The position numbers and the translations under genes were made by a program. 42,400 bases of DNA, taken from assembly GCF_001076885.1 (NCBI RefSeq), contig NZ_JVDT01000287.1, forward strand, positions 1 through 42,400, given 5' to 3'. The DNA is from Bacillus sp. 522_BSPC (GTDB lineage Bacteria > Bacillota > Bacilli > Bacillales > Cytobacillaceae). The notes under the pieces were generated by a model that had not been told where the DNA came from, did no database searches, and was given only the letters and a program-made list of their open reading frames with translations. This document shows positions 41,038-42,400 of the stretch, one piece after another; position 1 is the first letter of the stretch, and each line of letters begins with the position of its first letter.

Positions 41038-42399
41038 ATGATAGACCAAAATAGCCAAAACAATCAACTACCAAAAGAACTTAATTCGGTTTTTTCTGAG
41101 CTTGAAATGAATAAACACCTGCGCCAAGCAGGAATTAAAAAATCCTTCGGTTTCAGCTGTTCCTACTTATTTCAGCTTGTTTTCTGTTTGATTTTCCAGC
41201 ACAAAAATTGGTTTTCACTTCTTGATTCAAAGAAAGCCGATCAGTTTCCAGCCAAAGATGCCGTCTATCGCTTTTTAAACCAATCAACTTTTAATTGGCG
41301 CCGTTTCTTACTACTGTTGAGCATTTTTACTATTCAAAAGGTGACTCGCCTTACGAATAAAGAGCGTCCAAAAGTACTGATTATCGATGATTCTGCGTAT
41401 GACCGAAATCGTAGTAAAAAGGTAGAGCTTCTCGCTCGTTGTTTTGATCATGCTTCCCTGAAAATGCGTTTCTTTAAGGGGTTTCGTATGCTCACTTTGG
41501 GCTGGTCAGATGGCTATACATTTATGCCAATTGACTTTTCTTTAGTCAGTTCAAAAAAGTCTCAAATCAATGGTATCTCTGAAAAAATTGATAAACGTAC
41601 TTGTGGATACAAGCGTCGAGAAAATGCATTACAAACTGAGCCTGAACAAGTTCCTGACATGATTAAACGTGCATTAGCCAATGGGATAGATGCAAGTTAT
41701 GTCCTTATGGATTCTTGGTTTACATTGCCACCACTTGTAAAGTCTATTGTGGATCAAGGATTAGACGTAATTGGTATGGTCAAAGAAACAAAACAACGTT
41801 ATAACGTAAACGGGGAGATGGTTTCTTTAAAGCAACTATACCGCCTAGCTGGACCCATTCAATCCAAGAAAGGAATTCTTCGTTCCATCCATACGATCAT
41901 GGCTAATGGAACACCAATTAAAGTGGTATTCATTCAAAACAGAAATAAGAAAAGCGACTGGCTTGCCATCCTCAGCACAGACTGCACTCTTTCAGAACAG
42001 GAGATCGTCCGAATCTATGGAATGCGCTGGGATATCGAGGTATTCTTTAAGGCGGCCAAATCTCTTTTGAAACTTGAAAAAGAATTCCAAAGCCGTTCAT
42101 ATGACGCGCTTATTTGCCATACAACGATTGTGTTTTCTCGTTTTATCGTTCTGTCGTGGCAGAATCGCTGTAATACCGATCAACGCACAATAGGTGGTCT
42201 GTTTTACGAATTATGCGATGAAGTAAATGAACTTGATTGGGCTGTCGCATTACAGCAATTGATCGAGCTTCTTCAAGATGCACTTAAACAAACGAATAAG
42301 AAAATCAAAAAAATAATTCAAAGTCAACTTGAACAGTGGATCGCTGGCCTTCCTAATTATATCAAGGCTTATTTGCCGATATCACTCTGCGAAAGTTGA
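41038..42399 (+). CDS. IS4-family transposase
   Basis: 453-residue DDE transposase. D117/D118 in IIDDSAYDRNR, D225 in LMDSWFTLP and E334 in YGMRWDIEVFF form the catalytic triad; the YREK signature is complete (Y327, R330, E334, K341). Starts at ATG 41038 after AGAGGTG and ends in-frame at a TGA one base before the window end, within the terminal repeat. No internal stops, so it looks intact. Base composition is less AT-rich than the preceding gap, as expected of a mobile gene. Confidence 0.94.
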   Translation: MIDQNSQNNQLPKELNSVFSELEMNKHLRQAGIKKSFGFSCSYLFQLVFCLIFQHKNWFSLLDSKKADQFPAKDAVYRFLNQSTFNWRRFLLLLSIFTIQKVTRLTNKERPKVLIIDDSAYDRNRSKKVELLARCFDHASLKMRFFKGFRMLTLGWSDGYTFMPIDFSLVSSKKSQINGISEKIDKRTCGYKRRENALQTEPEQVPDMIKRALANGIDASYVLMDSWFTLPPLVKSIVDQGLDVIGMVKETKQRYNVNGEMVSLKQLYRLAGPIQSKKGILRSIHTIMANGTPIKVVFIQNRNKKSDWLAILSTDCTLSEQEIVRIYGMRWDIEVFFKAAKSLLKLEKEFQSRSYDALICHTTIVFSRFIVLSWQNRCNTDQRTIGGLFYELCDEVNELDWAVALQQLIELLQDALKQTNKKIKKIIQSQLEQWIAGLPNYIKAYLPISLCES

Positions 42400-42400
42400 G

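Larger units (their letters stand above)
40872..42400 (+). mobile_element. IS4-family insertion sequence, cut by the window edge
   Basis: Terminal inverted repeats match perfectly over 13 bases: CTCAACTTTCGCA (40872-40884) and TGCGAAAGTTGAG (42388-42400). The right repeat overlaps the transposase stop and reaches the last base of the window, so the repeat may be longer and the target duplication cannot be seen. The left flank carries a short leader with an SD-blocking repeat. Confidence 0.87.

Noticed and set aside
1-42400. CRISPR arrays, tRNA or rRNA genes
   Set aside because: No regularly spaced direct repeats, no CCA-ended cloverleaf sequence and no rRNA-like segment were recognised on either strand.

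Overview
The window is low-GC DNA from an endospore-forming member of the Bacillaceae. The evidence is the conserved block miaB - ricA - cotE - mutS - mutL in its usual Bacillus order, a cwlJ spore cortex hydrolase gene, a sporulation-type sensor kinase, AGGAGG-like ribosome binding sites, and frequent TTG and GTG starts. The genus cannot be fixed from the sequence alone. No rRNA, tRNA, CRISPR array or prophage was recognised.

Layout. Positions 1-10.7 kb hold core genes: a membrane dipeptidase, miaB coupled to ricA, then three reverse-strand genes of unknown function wedged between ricA and cotE, then cotE, mutS and mutL. Positions 10.8-19.4 kb are accessory: two lipoproteins, two Nudix hydrolases, an EcsC-family protein, a 45-residue reverse-strand gene, psiE, a small monooxygenase-fold protein, an orphan six-helix histidine kinase, a frameshifted cwlJ, a VOC-family remnant, and a divergent pair made of a ferritin-like protein and a DUF302 protein.

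Positions 19.9-30.0 kb are a reactive-sulfur (persulfide/sulfane sulfur) island. It has a CoA-disulfide reductase - rhodanese - TusA triple fusion, a membrane-anchored rhodanese-fold protein without its catalytic Cys, the persulfide sensor CstR, TusA, a DsrE-family protein, two rhodaneses, a TusA-rhodanese fusion, a rhodanese/metallo-beta-lactamase protein, a second TusA and a TauE-type permease. The order from TusA-rhodanese onward resembles the B. subtilis yrk genes and the S. aureus cst operon. Seven near-identical sites of the form ATACC-N6-GGTA[T/A] lie in front of its transcription units, in two cases placed over recognisable promoters. They look like CstR operators, so the whole island is probably one regulon split by an IS110/IS1111-type insertion (22.5-24.2 kb). 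Two members, a glutaredoxin and a DsrE-family gene, have decayed between 27.3 and 27.74 kb.

Positions 30.3-36.2 kb encode cytochrome bd oxidase (cydAB) and its CydDC exporter, overlapping like one operon. Because bd oxidases tolerate sulfide, the pairing with the sulfur island may be functional. Positions 36.3-40.5 kb hold a VOC protein, an acetyltransferase, an AlkD-like repair protein and four related small membrane proteins of the CBO0543 type. The window ends in an IS4-family element (40.87 kb to the edge) with matching 13-bp terminal inverted repeats.
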